From: Bacteroidota bacterium
Lineage (GTDB): Bacteria; Bacteroidota; Rhodothermia; Rhodothermales; UBA10348
Reading direction: 5' to 3'
Length of the DNA: 16,245 nt
Assembly: GCA_004356265.1 (NCBI GenBank)
Contig: SMXK01000036.1
Coordinates: 1-16,245 of the forward strand
The position numbers were made by a program, and so were the translations under genes. The notes beneath the pieces were generated by a model, which did not search any database, was not told the DNA's origin, and worked only from the letters and a program-made list of their open reading frames with translations. Positions 14,787-16,245 of the stretch are shown in pieces. The first letter of the stretch is position 1, and each line of letters opens with the position of its first letter.

Positions 14787-15938
14787 CTAAACGACAACGG
14801 CCAAGCCTCTCAGTACATCTTCCTCAAGTTCGACGCCCAGGCCGGGCTCGTCACCCAGAATTATGTGACCGTCAACGATCTCGAAACCGCCCGAAAACGG
14901 ATCCAATCCGGAGGGGAGGCGGTCGCCGATATCAACTGGTAAAGGGTCGCGAATTGTCGACGCAAGGTGAACATGCGCCGCCGCACCGAGTGTTGTGCTG
15001 GCCACCGCACCAATACTGACATCGATCGCTGCCGCTTCGCAAATATCGGCGATCTGTCTGGCTGCTGACAGCCCCCCGACACGGTGCACATTCAAAATAA
15101 TCCGGTCGGCGGCAGCAGAATGCACAATCTGCATCACGGTTTGCGGAGACAAAACCGATTCGTTGAGGATAATTGGAATGGGAAGCGATTCGCGAAGTTC
15201 TGCGTGTCCCTTTAGATCCAGATGATGAAGTGGTTGCTCCACAGAGAGGTTGCCATAAAAGGTGTCATCCAGAAGCGAAGTAAAAAAACTCCGCACCTGC
15301 CCAGCATCGGTCCACGACTCATTGGCGCAGGCGTCAATCTGAATTTCCGGTCCTACGGATTCCAGGACAGCCATGAGTTTCTGCCGTTCCGGTTCAATGT
15401 TTTGGTCGGTGAGTATTTCGCCGTTTCCCATGTTGACCCTTAGGCCCCGAATTCCTCTATCCGTCAGGCTTTTCGCCGCAACCGCATTTTGTTCAGGTAA
15501 ATCCTCCGAGAGTGTCATCAGCACTTCCATCTGGTTGTGGTACGCACCGCCAAGCACGATACAAGCCGGTACTTCTCTCGACTTTCCGATAATATCATAA
15601 ATCGCCATATCAAGTGCAGCGCGAGCTGCCTGACAAGCAGGATGGAGCTCTTTACTCGCTTTATCGAGTCGGCGATTAATTTCATTCAGATTCAGAGCAT
15701 CAGCCCCAATCAGCGCCGACGTGTAAATACGCAGCCGGTCAAGAAGTCCGCTGGTCGAATGGGCAGGGAGAGACATTATCTCCGTCGCCTCACCGAAGCC
15801 AACCACGCTGCTGTCCGTCTTGACGAGAAGGATTACAGAATCTACTGGAGGAATTCCCGGCAGCGGCTCTGCCGTTCCAGAACCGACATCGACGGGCTTC
15901 ATCCGGATTGGGAAAAGTTCAATGTCTACGATTTTCAA
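14787..15938 (-). CDS. Enolase-superfamily protein (mandelate racemase/muconate lactonizing type), atypical active site
   Basis: This 383-residue protein has the enolase-superfamily plan: an N-terminal capping domain (MKIVDIELFPIR to about 125) and a TIM barrel. Two metal ligands are clear, Asp202 (IQIDACANES) and Glu234 (SVEQPL). At the third, ILNES has Asn259 in place of the usual Asp. The KxK catalytic motif is Arg167-Val-Asn169 (LRVNMGN), and the barrel Lys of the opposite face aligns with Asn283 (IILNVHRVGG). Standard muconate-lactonizing or dipeptide-epimerase chemistry is therefore doubtful; a dehydratase-like or divergent activity on a sugar acid is possible. The start is a TTG preceded by CTGGAAA; it gives the usual N-terminus. 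It is the first gene of the minus-strand importer operon, 91 bases before the binding-protein gene. Confidence 0.85.
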   Translation of the reverse strand: MKIVDIELFPIRMKPVDVGSGTAEPLPGIPPVDSVILLVKTDSSVVGFGEATEIMSLPAHSTSGLLDRLRIYTSALIGADALNLNEINRRLDKASKELHPACQAARAALDMAIYDIIGKSREVPACIVLGGAYHNQMEVLMTLSEDLPEQNAVAAKSLTDRGIRGLRVNMGNGEILTDQNIEPERQKLMAVLESVGPEIQIDACANESWTDAGQVRSFFTSLLDDTFYGNLSVEQPLHHLDLKGHAELRESLPIPIILNESVLSPQTVMQIVHSAAADRIILNVHRVGGLSAARQIADICEAAAIDVSIGAVASTTLGAAAHVHLASTIRDPLPVDIGDRLPSGLDPFSGGFEIVDGHIILGDEPGLGVELEEDVLRGLAVVV

Positions 15939-16028
15939 GATTGATTTTTCCAGATTACTGGAGGCTGTTGACTGCGCTGAAAATGAAACAAGCTGAATGA
16001 TTGGAGATTATTTTCTTGAAGGTAAAAC

Positions 16029-16034
16029 ATTATA
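16029..16034 (-). promoter_or_regulatory. Candidate -10 box for the importer operon
   Basis: A perfect TATAAT on the minus strand lies in the 160-base region between two divergent enolase-superfamily genes, about 90 bases before the TTG at 15938. No good -35 hexamer lies 16-18 bases upstream, so an activator may be needed. The same bases read TATACT (16031-16036) on the + strand, a possible -10 for the opposite gene. Confidence 0.35.
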
Positions 16035-16098
16035 CTTCCCATTCCTGCTCCAACCACACGCCCTGAATCAACAGGCAGATTTACGAGGATTACATCCA

Positions 16099-16245
16099 GT
16101 GAAAATTATTGATATCGAGTACCATCCTCTTCGCCTGACAGTGGTCGGTGACTCCGAAATAGGGACTGACGAAAATCCTGAATTGCAAGTTGGTGCCTCA
16201 GCAGAGTCCATGGCTGCGCAACGATACAAAGCGCCGGAGACAGGA
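16099..16245 (+). CDS. Second enolase-superfamily protein, N-terminal fragment cut by window edge
   Basis: A GTG at 16099, ten bases after GAGGA (16085-16089), opens a frame that runs to the window end (49 codons). The N-terminus MKIIDIEYHPLRL closely matches MKIVDIELFPIRM of the neighbouring minus-strand protein, so this is very likely a paralogue. After that the two differ: here the capping domain continues TVVGDSEIGTDENPELQVG, with no gap or stop. The catalytic barrel lies outside the window, so activity cannot be judged. The two genes are divergent and share a 160-base upstream region, which suggests joint control. Confidence 0.7.
   Translation, partial: MKIIDIEYHPLRLTVVGDSEIGTDENPELQVGASAESMAAQRYKAPETG

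Overview
The window reads as an accessory catabolic region of a Gram-negative bacterium. A Pseudomonadota member, perhaps a marine or sediment gammaproteobacterium, is my best guess. The grounds are lipoprotein and Sec signal peptides, a Dpp/Opp-type importer, moderate GC (roughly 50-55% in most genes by hand counts), and a sulfatase next to a heparinase-like polysaccharide lyase. No rRNA, tRNA, CRISPR array, insertion sequence or integrase was found, and the taxonomic guess is weak. No stretch longer than 300 bases lacks a gene.

Region 1 (188-3686, + strand) is a compact three-gene amino-acid module: an ornithine cyclodeaminase/mu-crystallin family imine reductase, a fold-type III PLP enzyme of the D-threonine aldolase/D-serine dehydratase family, and an APC-family amino-acid permease. 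The two enzyme families are those of BhcD and BhcC in the beta-hydroxyaspartate cycle, but no BhcA or BhcB homologue lies in the window. The substrate is therefore an inference.

Region 2 (3687-4590) holds a short SDR-like protein on the minus strand that lacks the usual Tyr and Lys. Next to it is a possible remnant of a Tat-exported protein gene.

Region 3 (4591-16245) looks like a locus for degrading a sulfated, uronate-containing glycan. A lipoprotein sulfatase (+) meets, tail to tail with a 4-base overlap, a minus-strand series. In transcription order that series is: enolase-superfamily protein, lipoprotein solute-binding protein, two permeases and two ATPases (with ATGA overlaps), then after a strong internal promoter a secreted heparinase II/III-like lyase and an Ldh-family oxidoreductase. 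A second, truncated enolase-superfamily gene starts on the + strand at the right edge, divergent from the first. As a model: extracellular or periplasmic sulfatase and lyase trim the glycan, the Dpp/Opp-type importer takes up the products, and cytoplasmic oxidoreductase and enolase-superfamily enzymes process the resulting sugar acids. Import by a peptide-type ABC transporter rather than a SusCD/TonB system, and the loss of textbook catalytic residues in three of the enzymes, are the most unusual points.
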